Source of the DNA: Coprobacillaceae bacterium UN01-12pH3A
GTDB lineage: Bacteria > Bacillota_I > Bacilli_A > Erysipelotrichales > Coprobacillaceae
Length of the DNA stretch: 64,000 nucleotides
Reading direction: 5' to 3'
Assembly: GCA_027676805.1 (NCBI GenBank)
Contig: JAQENU010000008.1
Span: forward strand, 62,001-126,000
Below the pieces are notes generated by a model. The model was not told the DNA's origin. It made no database searches and worked only from the letters and a program-made list of their open reading frames with translations. Numbering within the stretch: the first letter of the stretch is position 1; each line of letters starts with the position of its first letter. Made by a program: the position numbers and the translations under genes. Of this stretch, positions 18,027 through 27,488 are shown piece by piece.

Positions 18027-18947
18027 TTAGCACTCAAAGTTAACCAGCTGACTTGACAAGCGACAAACAGAATCCATGTAATAAACAAGGCGTGACAACT
18101 GTATGACATTATCAATATTCTTTCCTTTTAATTCGACGATGGGTGTGATGGACAGCAACGCTGCCAGCAGCACTCGCTCATCATTATAAAGCACTACTTT
18201 ATTTAAATAAAACTGAAACAGGCTGTCTAAATCGAATAAGGTATCGGTGGTTTGCTGATACATATTAAAAATATCATAGATCGGCATATCAATCTTCATA
18301 TGATCAATCGAAATCAATTTTTGATAATTAAGATAAATATGCTGATATTTAAAATTCATATAGACTAGCGATACTCGAACATACTCTTTGCTGCAAACCA
18401 TCGATTGAAACTGTTCTAAATACTTATAGGCACAGTTTAAGCTGTTTTCAATGCGATAGTAGTTCATTAAAAGCATCCACTGCCATGGTGAACGGTCAAA
18501 CGACTGTTCACAATACACTAACAGCTGATAGTAATAATTCGCTCTTTCCTGAATGATGCCATAAATATCCTTACATAGCTTTTCATAATATTGTTTGCTG
18601 ACTTTCACATTATAAAAAGTATGATTATGCAGCCATGCCAATGTTTCAAAATAAAACTTTAGTTTTAATTCGCGCATTGGTACAAGATCGGATTCATACC
18701 AGGGCATCAGATAAAAGTATTGATTCTGATAACGTGTCAAAGGGCTTTGCTGGAGGTTTAAGATAACCGGCACAAAGCAATTGATACGCAGCGTTTTAAT
18801 ATAATAATAATTATGTGCAAATGAATATGATTCAGTAAACTTCAAAGCTAAGAAACCGTCTGCTACTTTTAATTTATAGACATTTTCATTCACTTTGATC
18901 ATACCAATAATGTCTAAATTATATTCATTTTTTATCAGATCGATCAT
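18027..18947 (-). CDS. YsxE/CotS-like spore coat-associated kinase-fold protein
   Basis: A 306-residue protein rich in Tyr, with a CotS/YsxE-type layout. The N-terminal lobe (VYKLKVADGFLALKF) resembles the kinase-like nucleotide-binding lobe, followed by helical segments with LAWLHNHTF. Canonical kinase catalytic residues are not obvious. The ATGA overlap with the SpoVID-like gene and the spoVID-ysxE-valS order of Bacillus support a role in spore coat assembly. Similarity is weak, so the call rests on position as well as pattern. Confidence 0.6.
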   Translation of the reverse strand: MIDLIKNEYNLDIIGMIKVNENVYKLKVADGFLALKFTESYSFAHNYYYIKTLRINCFVPVILNLQQSPLTRYQNQYFYLMPWYESDLVPMRELKLKFYFETLAWLHNHTFYNVKVSKQYYEKLCKDIYGIIQERANYYYQLLVYCEQSFDRSPWQWMLLMNYYRIENSLNCAYKYLEQFQSMVCSKEYVRVSLVYMNFKYQHIYLNYQKLISIDHMKIDMPIYDIFNMYQQTTDTLFDLDSLFQFYLNKVVLYNDERVLLAALLSITPIVELKGKNIDNVIQLSRLVYYMDSVCRLSSQLVNFEC

Positions 18948-19756
18948 GATTCATAGTATGGAACAATGATCAAAGTACCTTTAGAGATCATGGCATCATG
19001 ATTGTAATCTCTGATCATTGCCGATGGTACATTATACTTAGTAGCAATGGTATCATAATCATCATTATCTAATGCCACATAAATATAATAAGGAACAAGG
19101 TCACTCTGATCTGAGATTTCAATTAAATCATCGATAGATGGGTCACGTTTAGCAACAGGTGCCTCAACAACTACTTCTTTTGTCACCTCTTTTGCCACTG
19201 GTGCACTGACTACTGCTTCTACCGGTGCAGGCATCGGCTTTACAACTGCCTTTTCTACAACTTCTGCCACTTCAGGCATAATATCAATACGTTTTTCATG
19301 AACATGTTCAGGTTCTTCTGTTTTTACTTCCGGTGGTTCAGAAGAAATGACATCTTTGATTTCATCAATCAATTCCTGATCCAATTCTTCATCCTCTCTT
19401 AAACTTTGATCATTATAAAAACGGTCTTCACTGGCTTCCACGCCATAAACATTCGCCTGAACAGTCACTAATAAATTCCCGGCTTGAATCTTATAATCAA
19501 AATCCTCTACTTTGATACTGAAATCTCGCTGATCGGTAATCTTTTCAAATGGTGCTAAGATATCGATCTCTAAGAATTCATTAAAGCGTTCTTTTGAAGC
19601 CATCTTTAAATATTCTCCGGTAATATCGATTCTGCCTTGTGCGCGCATTCCGGATTCTTCAATTTTGTAGTTGATGGATTCATCTACCGAGATACTCAAT
19701 AATTCATTCATTTGATGATCTAAATCCACTAATTTTTCGAGATATATTTTTTGCAT
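18944..19756 (-). CDS. spoVID: SpoVID-like spore coat morphogenetic protein with LysM
   Basis: A 270-residue protein. The N-terminal 120 residues form a SPOCS-like beta domain (SMRAQG-like IDITGEYLK, PFEKITDQRDFSIKVEDFDYKI), as in SpoVID. An acidic/Val-Pro-rich linker spans about 120-215. The C-terminal 50 residues are a LysM domain (DDYDTIATKYNVPSAMIRDYNH). In Bacillus SpoVID anchors coat proteins to the forespore surface and directs encasement. The gene is followed at once by the YsxE-like gene. Confidence 0.75.
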   Translation of the reverse strand: MQKIYLEKLVDLDHQMNELLSISVDESINYKIEESGMRAQGRIDITGEYLKMASKERFNEFLEIDILAPFEKITDQRDFSIKVEDFDYKIQAGNLLVTVQANVYGVEASEDRFYNDQSLREDEELDQELIDEIKDVISSEPPEVKTEEPEHVHEKRIDIMPEVAEVVEKAVVKPMPAPVEAVVSAPVAKEVTKEVVVEAPVAKRDPSIDDLIEISDQSDLVPYYIYVALDNDDYDTIATKYNVPSAMIRDYNHDAMISKGTLIIVPYYES

Positions 19757-19804
19757 ATTTTTCCCCTCCTAAAAAAAGAATATGCAAAAAGGATAGATTT
19801 ATGC

Positions 19805-20569
19805 TTAAATCAGTCCTAAATGTTTACAGGCTTGTTCAATTCCGTCTGCATGGATATCAGCAGTAATATAAGAAGCAATTTTCTTTAAGGGTTCTACCGC
19901 ATTTCCCATGGCTACACTATAAGGCGCTTGTTCAAACATCTTTAAATCATTCATGCCATCCCCAAAGACAATGATCTCCTGATGATTTCCGTTTAAAAGA
20001 TCCACCATTTTTTCAATACCGCGGTATTTATCAATAGCTTCTACTAAGATACAGCTTTGTGAAATGCGATAATGCGGTACTTTTTTCAAAGAAGGGATAA
20101 GAGCTTCCTCCTGCAGAGTAAGATGCAGACACATTTTATGAATAGCTTTAGCTTGAAAGACATCGAAGTCCGCTTTCGTGACAAAATCAAAAGCATTCTT
20201 TAAAGAACTGTTTAATTCAATAAATCTGCCATCGGTACTATAGCGGTTATTGGTTGTATCGATCGATGTCGCAATAGGAATCTCGTGGGCGAAGCATTCT
20301 TTTGCCACAGCTAAGCAATCCTCCAAGTTAAGCGGCAGCAATTCAACAATCGTATTCTTGATGACTAAGCCGTCTCCTCCGTCACAGACATAGTTTTCAA
20401 TATTTAAGGCCTCCGCCTGCAAATAAGTCAAAACATAAGGACGGCTTGTCGCAATGGCAATGAAATGTCCCTTTTCTTTTAGTTTTTCAAGGGTTCTTTT
20501 CGTACTGTCAGGTAAATGTTTATGTTCATCGACTAAAGTGCCGTCAATATCAAAGAATAAGTATTTCAT
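19805..20569 (-). CDS. Cof-type HAD-IIB hydrolase
   Basis: A 254-residue HAD phosphatase. Motif I is FFDIDGTLVDE, motif II the Ser/Thr in IATSRPYV, the Lys in motif III is in DKYRGIEKMV and motif IV is GDGMNDLKMF. The C2B cap lies between. Members dephosphorylate sugar phosphates, FMN precursors and similar small molecules. The substrate is unknown. It has its own ribosome binding site and is not tightly coupled to its neighbours. Confidence 0.88.
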   Translation of the reverse strand: MKYLFFDIDGTLVDEHKHLPDSTKRTLEKLKEKGHFIAIATSRPYVLTYLQAEALNIENYVCDGGDGLVIKNTIVELLPLNLEDCLAVAKECFAHEIPIATSIDTTNNRYSTDGRFIELNSSLKNAFDFVTKADFDVFQAKAIHKMCLHLTLQEEALIPSLKKVPHYRISQSCILVEAIDKYRGIEKMVDLLNGNHQEIIVFGDGMNDLKMFEQAPYSVAMGNAVEPLKKIASYITADIHADGIEQACKHLGLI

Positions 20570-20659
20570 AATGTACTCCTTTAATTCTAATTAGCCCTAG
20601 TGTACCATAGAACCTGCAATATTAAGAGTCCTTTTACTAAAAATGAAAAGAGAAGGCGT

Positions 20660-22285
20660 TTACCAGCCTCCTCTGTTAGGTCCCATTCCTCTTGGATCCA
20701 CTGTATTCCCGGATGATGTCACCATCGAAGTTAAATTCATTGCTGTACTTTTTCCATCAAGCTCAATCGTATAAGTCTCGCCTTGCTTTAACTGACTGTC
20801 ACTAAAGACGATCGATTGAAACGCTTTTAAAGCGGTATAGCTGCAAATGGTTTGACCTTGACTGTCTTTAATCACAACTTCTGTATTTGCTTTATAGCGT
20901 GTATCCAGTGCTAATAAAAAGCTTGGCTGAGTAGAATTGGCAGAAGCTCCCTGCAGCATGGAGGCTTGTCCTAACGCTAAAAGAGTACCGCCGCTGATGA
21001 CACATTCCTGATCGTAATCTAATGCGTTATTTGCCTGGTCCTCCGGTCCATTGACATAGATCGTACCGCCATTGATATAAATGGAACCATTCGCATCAAT
21101 GCCATCTCTGTTTGCATTGATTAGAATTGTCCCGGCATTCATCGTAATTTTGGAATTACTGCCTTTAAAAGCATCACCACCAAAGCGTCCGTTACTATCG
21201 GACTGATCATTTCCACCCGCAGCATTGATTCCATCATCACTGCTGTTAATCGAAATATCTCCGCCATTGATGATGATTTCATTCGCTTCTAAGCCCTCAT
21301 AGCTGGAAAGAACCGTAATTGTTCCTCCTTGGATCGTTAAGGTATTATCACTATGAACAGCGTCATCTTCACTGCTCAGCTGAAAGCTGCCGGCTTTTAT
21401 TTCCATATCCCCATTAGAATGCAGGCAATCATCCACGCTGTTGATAGTAAAGTCCCCATTATCGATTTCCAGCAAGGTTCCGGCTTTGATTCCTTTGGTA
21501 CTGCTGTCTTGAGCTGTTGAGCTTGTATCCATTGTAAATTGTCCATCCACAATTCGTAATTGATTCATGGATTGAAACCCATCTCCCTGAGTTTGAATAT
21601 GATACGTACCATTTTGTATCGTCATATTACCTAATGCCGCATCCTCATTGGTTGTTTTAAAGGCATCGCCCATTGTTGTCATATCAAAAGTTCCTGTCTG
21701 AATCGTCAGACTGTCCTTACCAATGATGCCATCATCAACAGAATGAATAATGAATTCTCCGCTTTCGATAAGCAGGGTATCCTTCGATTGAATCGCATCA
21801 TTATAATTGGCATTGACAATCAGCTTTCCTGTTCCGTTTATAATCAGATCTGTCTTAGAAAAAAGGGTTGCTGAAGGCTCATCACTTGATGTATATGTGT
21901 TGCCGTCTGTCAGCGTATTGACTGTTGCTTCGTTAAGTGTCACGGTGACCTTTTCAGCATTGACAATATAAACAGGAGAAGAATCTGCACAGGTCAAATC
22001 CAAATCATCGAACAAAAGCTGAACTTCCTGATCTTTAGCGTCAACGATCAGCTGACCATTCTCACTTTTACCGGAAATAAAATAACTGCCGCCTTTTGTA
22101 ATCGTCACTTTCTGATGATTCACTGTGATCCCGTTTCCACTATATTCGATCACATCTTTAAAGACAATCATATTGGCATCTAATAAAGATTCATCAGTCT
22201 GTGGTTCTGTTGCTTTGTTTTGACAGCCGCTTAAAAAGAAAGTCAAAATTAAAATAAAGAGCGAGGTTCTAAATGTATATTTCAT
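20660..22285 (-). CDS. Cthe_2159-like carbohydrate-binding beta-helix lipoprotein
   Basis: A 541-residue protein with lipobox FLSGC (Cys about 21). The body consists of repeated short beta-helix rungs with motifs such as SVDDGI, SSDDGINA and NRDGIDANG, typical of the Cthe_2159 family whose founding member binds acidic polysaccharide. It is the last gene of a VTC-DUF4956-Cthe_2159 set. Such sets recur in Bacillota, often with a CotH gene. Binding of a surface polyanion is inference. Confidence 0.75.
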   Translation of the reverse strand: MKYTFRTSLFILILTFFLSGCQNKATEPQTDESLLDANMIVFKDVIEYSGNGITVNHQKVTITKGGSYFISGKSENGQLIVDAKDQEVQLLFDDLDLTCADSSPVYIVNAEKVTVTLNEATVNTLTDGNTYTSSDEPSATLFSKTDLIINGTGKLIVNANYNDAIQSKDTLLIESGEFIIHSVDDGIIGKDSLTIQTGTFDMTTMGDAFKTTNEDAALGNMTIQNGTYHIQTQGDGFQSMNQLRIVDGQFTMDTSSTAQDSSTKGIKAGTLLEIDNGDFTINSVDDCLHSNGDMEIKAGSFQLSSEDDAVHSDNTLTIQGGTITVLSSYEGLEANEIIINGGDISINSSDDGINAAGGNDQSDSNGRFGGDAFKGSNSKITMNAGTILINANRDGIDANGSIYINGGTIYVNGPEDQANNALDYDQECVISGGTLLALGQASMLQGASANSTQPSFLLALDTRYKANTEVVIKDSQGQTICSYTALKAFQSIVFSDSQLKQGETYTIELDGKSTAMNLTSMVTSSGNTVDPRGMGPNRGGW

Positions 22286-22293
22286 TTTGCTGC

Positions 22294-22971
22294 CTATAAT
22301 TCTTCCTGAACGTTTTGAATACGTCCGCTTACAATAGTAAGATTACCGTTTCGACAGCGCAGTTCGTCTAAAAACTCTTTTTCTTTTTGAACCTCTTTTA
22401 ACACCACGACATAGCGCAATTCGTACATGCTTCCTAGATGGGTTGTCTTTACTCGCTCTAATTCTGCTTTGAAAGTATAGCGTTCAAATAAGTCATTGAA
22501 TATCTCTGTATAATCTAAATTCTCCGGGATTGTGATATGCAGATCACGCTTTGCCGGATCCATTCGTATAAAAGAAGATTTGCCTAAAACAAGAATGATG
22601 AGGGACACGATTACCGCAATCACTATCGCAAAACCAATATACCCCATTCCGGTTGCCAAACCGACTGCCATCGCAAAAAAGATAAAACAAATATCCTTTG
22701 AGCTTCCCGGCAGGGAACGGAAGCGTACAAGTCCAAAAGTTCCCAACACTGCTACACTGGTTCCCAAATTTCCATTGACCATCATAATGACCATTTGCAC
22801 AAGTGTTGGCAATACCACTAAGGTCATCACAAATTGTCGTGAATAGATTTCATCAAATTTATATACATAAGCAATCAGTACCCCAATAATAAGAGACGTG
22901 ATCGTACAGATTGCCATAATCGTTGGCGTCAGCGCCGCAGCTCCGCTTATTATACTATCAAACACACGCAT
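22294..22971 (-). CDS. DUF4956 membrane protein
   Basis: A 225-residue protein with about four transmembrane helices in the first 130 residues. These include the conserved GTFGLVRFRSLPGSSKDICF segment of DUF4956. A cytoplasmic alpha-beta domain of about 90 residues follows. The family is almost always next to a VTC domain protein, as here, where the two reading frames overlap by 14 bases. Function is unknown. A role in handling or export of the VTC product is plausible. Confidence 0.85.
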   Translation of the reverse strand: MRVFDSIISGAAALTPTIMAICTITSLIIGVLIAYVYKFDEIYSRQFVMTLVVLPTLVQMVIMMVNGNLGTSVAVLGTFGLVRFRSLPGSSKDICFIFFAMAVGLATGMGYIGFAIVIAVIVSLIILVLGKSSFIRMDPAKRDLHITIPENLDYTEIFNDLFERYTFKAELERVKTTHLGSMYELRYVVVLKEVQKEKEFLDELRCRNGNLTIVSGRIQNVQEEL

Positions 22972-23659
22972 AGTCCTCCTTTAAAAATAAGCTTTTATAA
23001 ACATTATTATATTTTGAAAATGATGCCGGATAAATGAATAGCTTATTCAAAGCTTGAATCAGCCAAGTGGGATAGGCATCCCTTGTTTTAATTTCCAATA
23101 AGTATGTTTTCTCATTAAATAATAATTGCCCTTGATCGCCCATTTCTAAAAACAGCTGATCCTTCCGACTGCGAATATTCTCATCAAAAGTCATGCGCAA
23201 TTCCGGTTCATCAATTCCGCAATATGCACATCTTTCATAAGCAAGATAGATTTTAGGATAAGGGTGATAAAACTGAATAAAATATTGCAATTCTTTTTCA
23301 ATCTGATCTTTTGGCATTCGTTTACCTTGTACAAATGGTCCGATGTCAGCAAGGTTCATTCCAATACGTCGCTTATAGACAATGCCGCCATATTTCTTTT
23401 TCATCTCCAAAAATACCAAACTGTCTTTTTGGGGCACACCATAGCTGCGCAATCTCAGCTTTTCCTTGTATATAGGCTTTTGAAAGTTACAGCGTGCCAG
23501 TTCATCATGATCATTATCAAAATACAGATTGCAAATCGTATACTTCCCATACTGATCCAGCCGGATATGATCTTTAATTTCGTTCATTAGTAAATGATAC
23601 GCTTCTTCATCTAATACATATTTTTTCTCTATGCGAGCAAATACCATCGTATAATCCAT
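22958..23659 (-). CDS. VTC-domain polyphosphate polymerase-like protein
   Basis: A 233-residue protein of the CYTH-like VTC family, whose eukaryotic relative Vtc4 makes polyphosphate. The tunnel-lining basic residues are recognisable: RIEKKYVLDE, EKLRLRSYG, FLEMKKKYGGIVYKRRIGM and, at the end, LLEIKTRDAYPTWL. The Glu residues expected for metal binding (E in FLEMK and LLEIK) are kept. It is the first gene of the three-gene unit, behind AAAGGAGG. The product in bacteria has not been settled for most members. Confidence 0.82.
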   Translation of the reverse strand: MDYTMVFARIEKKYVLDEEAYHLLMNEIKDHIRLDQYGKYTICNLYFDNDHDELARCNFQKPIYKEKLRLRSYGVPQKDSLVFLEMKKKYGGIVYKRRIGMNLADIGPFVQGKRMPKDQIEKELQYFIQFYHPYPKIYLAYERCAYCGIDEPELRMTFDENIRSRKDQLFLEMGDQGQLLFNEKTYLLEIKTRDAYPTWLIQALNKLFIYPASFSKYNNVYKSLFLKEDYACV

Positions 23660-23760
23660 TGTTTTCCTCCTTTACACAGATGTATTGTATAAAAAAGAAA
23701 ACTTTAAAATATGGGAAAGAAATGTAAAATTTATATTTTGATTTCGCTTATTCATAAATA

Positions 23761-23793
23761 AAAACACACATTCAGTTTCCGATATGTGTGTTT
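23761..23793 (-). terminator. Terminator after GGDEF-EAL gene
   Basis: AAACACACAT pairs with ATGTGTGTTT on the - strand, followed by TTATTT. Confidence 0.75.
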
Positions 23794-23804
23794 ACATCTA
23801 TTAT

Positions 23805-25553
23805 TTATGAGATGACAGGACTTAGCCAATGTTTTTTAAACTCTTCTGCGGCAATTGGGCGGCTGACTAAATAGCCTTGACCGACATCACAGTGCAGCTC
23901 CCTTAAAAAGTCCAGTTGTTTTCTTGTTTCAATGCCTTCGGTCACCACAACCATTCCCATATCATGAGCCATTTCAATCACTTTTTCTAAAATGACATAA
24001 GAACGATGATTGACTTCACTGCCATCTAATAAGCTTTTATCGATTTTGAGAATATCTGCCGATACAACACTTAGCAGGCTTAGTGAAGCATATCCGGTGC
24101 CAAAGTCATCAATTGCTAACTGGAAGCCCATCTGATGAAGCTGACTGGCTAATGTCAGCATTCGCTCATTCTCCTCTACGAACGCAGATTCCGTCAATTC
24201 AAACGTAATATAGCAGTGCGGTATCGAATACGTATCGACAATATGACAAAAACGTTCCAAATAATCCGGCTCACCAATATGCAGTCGTGACTGATTGATG
24301 CTGATCGGCTGAATATCCATACCGGTATCCATCCAATGACGCAAGGTCTGACACAGTTTTTCTAATATATGGAAATCAAATTCACTGATAAATCCATGCT
24401 GTTCAAATAAAGGAATAAAAGCATTGGGCATAATCATTTCGCCGCTTTCCGTTATCCATCTGGTTAATGCTTCACCGGCAACCGTTTTCCCGCTCTCAAT
24501 ATCGAACTGAGGCTGAATAAAAAGTTTGAATTCATCTTTTTCAAAAGCGATCAATGCCTGTTCTAAAATGAAATTATTATGATACTGCTGTTTCATCATT
24601 TCTTCTTGATAATAAAGAATATTTTTTTCACGCTGTGTCTCATCGATATGATTAAGTGCAATCAGCGCTTTATCCAGCATAGCCGGAATACTTTCTTTAG
24701 AATTTTGCGGAATCAGATATACCCCGATCAGTAAATGGACTTCTGAAAACAGTTTTCTTTTCATTCTCTTATCAATCAGATCATCGTTCAATTGATATAA
24801 GCGCTGATTTAAGGACTCACGGTCTTCAAATTGATAAAGAATCGCAAAGGTATCTTTTTCAATTCTTCCACAGGTTTCTTCCTGCTTGCACGAGCGTTTA
24901 ACGTTCTTCGCAATATTTTCGAGCAGGCGGTCACCATTGCTGTAACCGTAGCGCTGATTAATATAGCGGAAGTTCTGTACCTTAAACTTGATTAAGGCAT
25001 AGTTTTGTTTTCGATGCTCATGCATAAGCTTACTAACCTCATTACAAAAGCCATTTCTGTTTTTAATATGGGTAACACTGTCCATAGTAGCCGCTAATTT
25101 GACGCGTTCATCCATAACCTGATAAGCCACTCTCGCATTTTCAATATTAAAATAATATTCGCCCTGAATATGATCGGGAATCGAATGATGTACATGAAAA
25201 ATCTTCCATTCCCCGTCTTCTCTCCCCCATACCACTGAAAGCCGTATCAAGACATTAGGCAAGTCAGGTGCATTAATGTTTAAAGTAGCCCAAACAATTC
25301 CCGTTTGATCATTTATTTTAACTGCGTGATACTGTTCATTGGATAATTTATATTCCCCCTTGTAAAGACCATATTCTTTATTAAAGAAATACAAAATATC
25401 GTCTTTATTATGGCATATTTCATCTTCTAATGTGCCAATCCAAGAAATCTGTTTTGAAATAAAAGAAGTAAGTAATTCATATTCATGAGATACAAAATAG
25501 AATCCTACTACCTTTCTGGTCAGTGCAATCCACTGTTCTTCTACATCTGCCAT
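23805..25553 (-). CDS. EAL phosphodiesterase with degenerate GGDEF and NTF2-like N-terminus
   Basis: A 582-residue protein. Residues about 1-140 resemble a SnoaL/NTF2-like sensing domain (IALTRKVVGFYF..., WATLNINAPDLPN). Residues about 160-310 form a GGDEF domain whose active-site motif is GRIEKD instead of GGDEF, so cyclase activity is unlikely. Residues about 320-575 form an EAL domain with GEALTRW, DDFGTGYASLS and EGIET intact, fitting an active c-di-GMP phosphodiesterase. There is no transmembrane segment. It stands alone with its own terminator. Confidence 0.88.
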   Translation of the reverse strand: MADVEEQWIALTRKVVGFYFVSHEYELLTSFISKQISWIGTLEDEICHNKDDILYFFNKEYGLYKGEYKLSNEQYHAVKINDQTGIVWATLNINAPDLPNVLIRLSVVWGREDGEWKIFHVHHSIPDHIQGEYYFNIENARVAYQVMDERVKLAATMDSVTHIKNRNGFCNEVSKLMHEHRKQNYALIKFKVQNFRYINQRYGYSNGDRLLENIAKNVKRSCKQEETCGRIEKDTFAILYQFEDRESLNQRLYQLNDDLIDKRMKRKLFSEVHLLIGVYLIPQNSKESIPAMLDKALIALNHIDETQREKNILYYQEEMMKQQYHNNFILEQALIAFEKDEFKLFIQPQFDIESGKTVAGEALTRWITESGEMIMPNAFIPLFEQHGFISEFDFHILEKLCQTLRHWMDTGMDIQPISINQSRLHIGEPDYLERFCHIVDTYSIPHCYITFELTESAFVEENERMLTLASQLHQMGFQLAIDDFGTGYASLSLLSVVSADILKIDKSLLDGSEVNHRSYVILEKVIEMAHDMGMVVVTEGIETRKQLDFLRELHCDVGQGYLVSRPIAAEEFKKHWLSPVIS

Positions 25554-25715
25554 TCAACAGCCCCCTTTAGACATCGCTCGATCTTTTACGATGCAACGCC
25601 CTGCTATCTCTATTTTAGGCGTTTTGAATATAACTTTCAAGATGTTTGCATGCTATTGCAATCTTCTATTCATTATCTGCAAATTAAAAGTCCTGTCAAA
25701 GACAGAACCCCATCC

Positions 25716-26120
25716 TTATTTACTTTCATTGGTTAACGCTGTTTCAATTGCTTTTAAAATCACTTTGCTGGAATTGGTTGCTCCTGATACTGTATCTACC
25801 TTTAAACTTTGCTGTGTCATGACTTCATCAATGATGGCTTCGGCAGCTTGACCACGATCATTTTTGTGTTCTACTAAAATGATGCGTGCATACTTTCCGT
25901 CTTTTATCGTCACTTCTACAGCCGCCTTAATAAAATTAACATCACACTCCCCGTTGTAGATACCATCTTTTATAGATTGAAGCGATACATTTTGAATAGA
26001 GAGTTCACTGACTTTATGCTGATAGTCACTAACCTGTTTCAAATAAATCCCTAGTCCTGTTAGTCCAATCAGTAATATCACAATACCGGCATAAATCATC
26101 TTCTTATTAAACTTTTTCAT
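25716..26120 (-). CDS. Membrane-anchored FMN-binding domain protein
   Basis: A protein of about 134 residues with one N-terminal transmembrane helix and an extracytoplasmic FMN_bind domain. The flavinylation motif reads DTVSGATNSSKVILKAI, in which the Thr of SGAT is normally linked to FMN by ApbE. The ATG at 26120 is spaced about ten bases from AAGGA. An upstream start at 26141 would overlap the TetR gene more. It is co-transcribed with tetR. No ApbE gene is in the window. Confidence 0.8.
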   Translation of the reverse strand: MKKFNKKMIYAGIVILLIGLTGLGIYLKQVSDYQHKVSELSIQNVSLQSIKDGIYNGECDVNFIKAAVEVTIKDGKYARIILVEHKNDRGQAAEAIIDEVMTQQSLKVDTVSGATNSSKVILKAIETALTNESK

Positions 26121-26760
26121 TTGTTTCATTTCCTTTCTCAATCGATTGATACAGCATCTTAAAACTGTATTGAAGAAAATCTTCAGGGGATAAATTCAAT
26201 TCTTTTTGAAGGTACTCTTTTTTATGATCGGTTAAAGTGATGACTCCAGACAGCATTCCCCAAAATGCAAATAAAGTAGGAAGAATCGGTAAGTCCTCTT
26301 TTAATTCCTGAGATAAGATCCCTTCTTTTAGAAAACTTATAAGCAAAGCATTGATCTCTTCGCCTACCCGAAACGTTTCTTTTTCTTCCGGAAGCCATTT
26401 TTCATTATTAAAATCAATATTAATCCTGCTGAGCGCCAGTTCAAAATAAAAAGGATAATCTTGGTGATATTGAACTAATGCCCCACAGATCGCTTCATAA
26501 CGTTTTTTTGTATCCGAATAGGACCTGAGAGCTTCTGTTATATAAGAATGCAGTTTTTTCATACTTTCTAAAACTAAGATTCCAATAATTTCTTCCTTAT
26601 TTTCAAAATAAACATACAGTGTGGCTTTGCTGTAGCCAGCCGCCTTGGCAATATCATCCATCGTTGTTGCTTCAATTCCTTTATTAAAGAATAAATCTTG
26701 TGCAGACAAGGCAATGCTTTTGCGATGAAGATTGGCAGATTGTTTTTTTCTTCTTCCCAT
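26107..26760 (-). CDS. TetR-family transcriptional regulator
   Basis: A 217-residue protein with a TetR_N helix-turn-helix at about 12-58 (IEATTMDDIAKAAGYSKATLYVYFENKEEII) and a helical C-terminal ligand domain. It overlaps the FMN-binding protein gene downstream. A perfect inverted repeat overlaps the downstream edge of its promoter's -10 box, so autorepression is likely. Confidence 0.9.
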   Translation of the reverse strand: MGRRKKQSANLHRKSIALSAQDLFFNKGIEATTMDDIAKAAGYSKATLYVYFENKEEIIGILVLESMKKLHSYITEALRSYSDTKKRYEAICGALVQYHQDYPFYFELALSRINIDFNNEKWLPEEKETFRVGEEINALLISFLKEGILSQELKEDLPILPTLFAFWGMLSGVITLTDHKKEYLQKELNLSPEDFLQYSFKMLYQSIEKGNETNEKV

Positions 26761-26777
26761 AGTTTCTCCTTAAATAA

Positions 26778-26821
26778 TTAAACTTATAGTTTAATTATAA
26801 GACAAAAAGAAAAGAAGTCAA
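26778..26821 (-). promoter_or_regulatory. tetR promoter with palindromic operator
   Basis: TTGACT (26816-26821), 16-bp spacer and TATAAT (26794-26799). The inverted repeat TTAAACT-N3-AGTTTAA at 26778-26794 begins at the -10 box and is the candidate TetR operator. Confidence 0.65.
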
Positions 26822-26833
26822 TCAAAAAAGCCC

Positions 26834-27439
26834 CTATTTGGCTTCGTTGTCTTCTAATCCGCATAATTCTAAGATATATGCCCATGCTTTTTCCATCCCT
26901 ATTTTCTTCAAACTGGAGAAACGGACAAAATAATCTTCTTCATGAAAGCCAAGCGTTTCTTTGATCAGCTTCTCATTCTTTTTAAGATCATTGCGCTTTA
27001 CTTTATCTTCTTTTGTGGCTACGACAATCACCGGAATATTATAGTATTTAACATATTCATACATGGTAATATCATCACGCGTCGGCTTATGGCGCAAATC
27101 CACTAATAAAATCATACATTTCAGAGTTTTACGATGATTTAAATAGGTCTCAATAATTTCACCAAACTGTTCTTTAATCTTATTGTTGACTTTCGCATAA
27201 CCATATCCGGGAACATCAACAAAATACAAACTGTCATTTACATTAAAGAAATTCAATGTTCGCGTTTTCCCCGGTGTCCCTGATACTTTTGCCAACCCAT
27301 TTCGTGAAAGCATCGTATTGATAAAACTCGATTTCCCAACGTTGCTTCGGCCCGCTAAACAAACCTCCGGCACACTTTCCTCCGGCCACTGTGACTGCCA
27401 TGCCGCACTTAATATATATTCTGCTTTTATTACTTTCAT
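26834..27439 (-). CDS. engB: Ribosome biogenesis GTPase EngB (YsxC)
   Basis: A 201-residue GTPase. G1 is GRSNVGKSSFIN, then PGKTRTLNFF, G3 DVPGYGYAKV and G4 TKEDK. It acts in late 50S subunit assembly. It follows lon, as in Bacillus (lonA-ysxC), after a terminator that may allow partial read-through. Confidence 0.96.
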   Translation of the reverse strand: MKVIKAEYILSAAWQSQWPEESVPEVCLAGRSNVGKSSFINTMLSRNGLAKVSGTPGKTRTLNFFNVNDSLYFVDVPGYGYAKVNNKIKEQFGEIIETYLNHRKTLKCMILLVDLRHKPTRDDITMYEYVKYYNIPVIVVATKEDKVKRNDLKKNEKLIKETLGFHEEDYFVRFSSLKKIGMEKAWAYILELCGLEDNEAK

Positions 27440-27460
27440 TTTTTCACCTGCTTTACTAAG

Positions 27461-27488
27461 AAAAATAAGGTAGTCTTACACTACCTTA
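27461..27488 (-). terminator. Terminator after lon
   Basis: AATAAGGTAGT pairs with ACTACCTTATT on the - strand, followed by a short T-rich tract. Confidence 0.75.
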
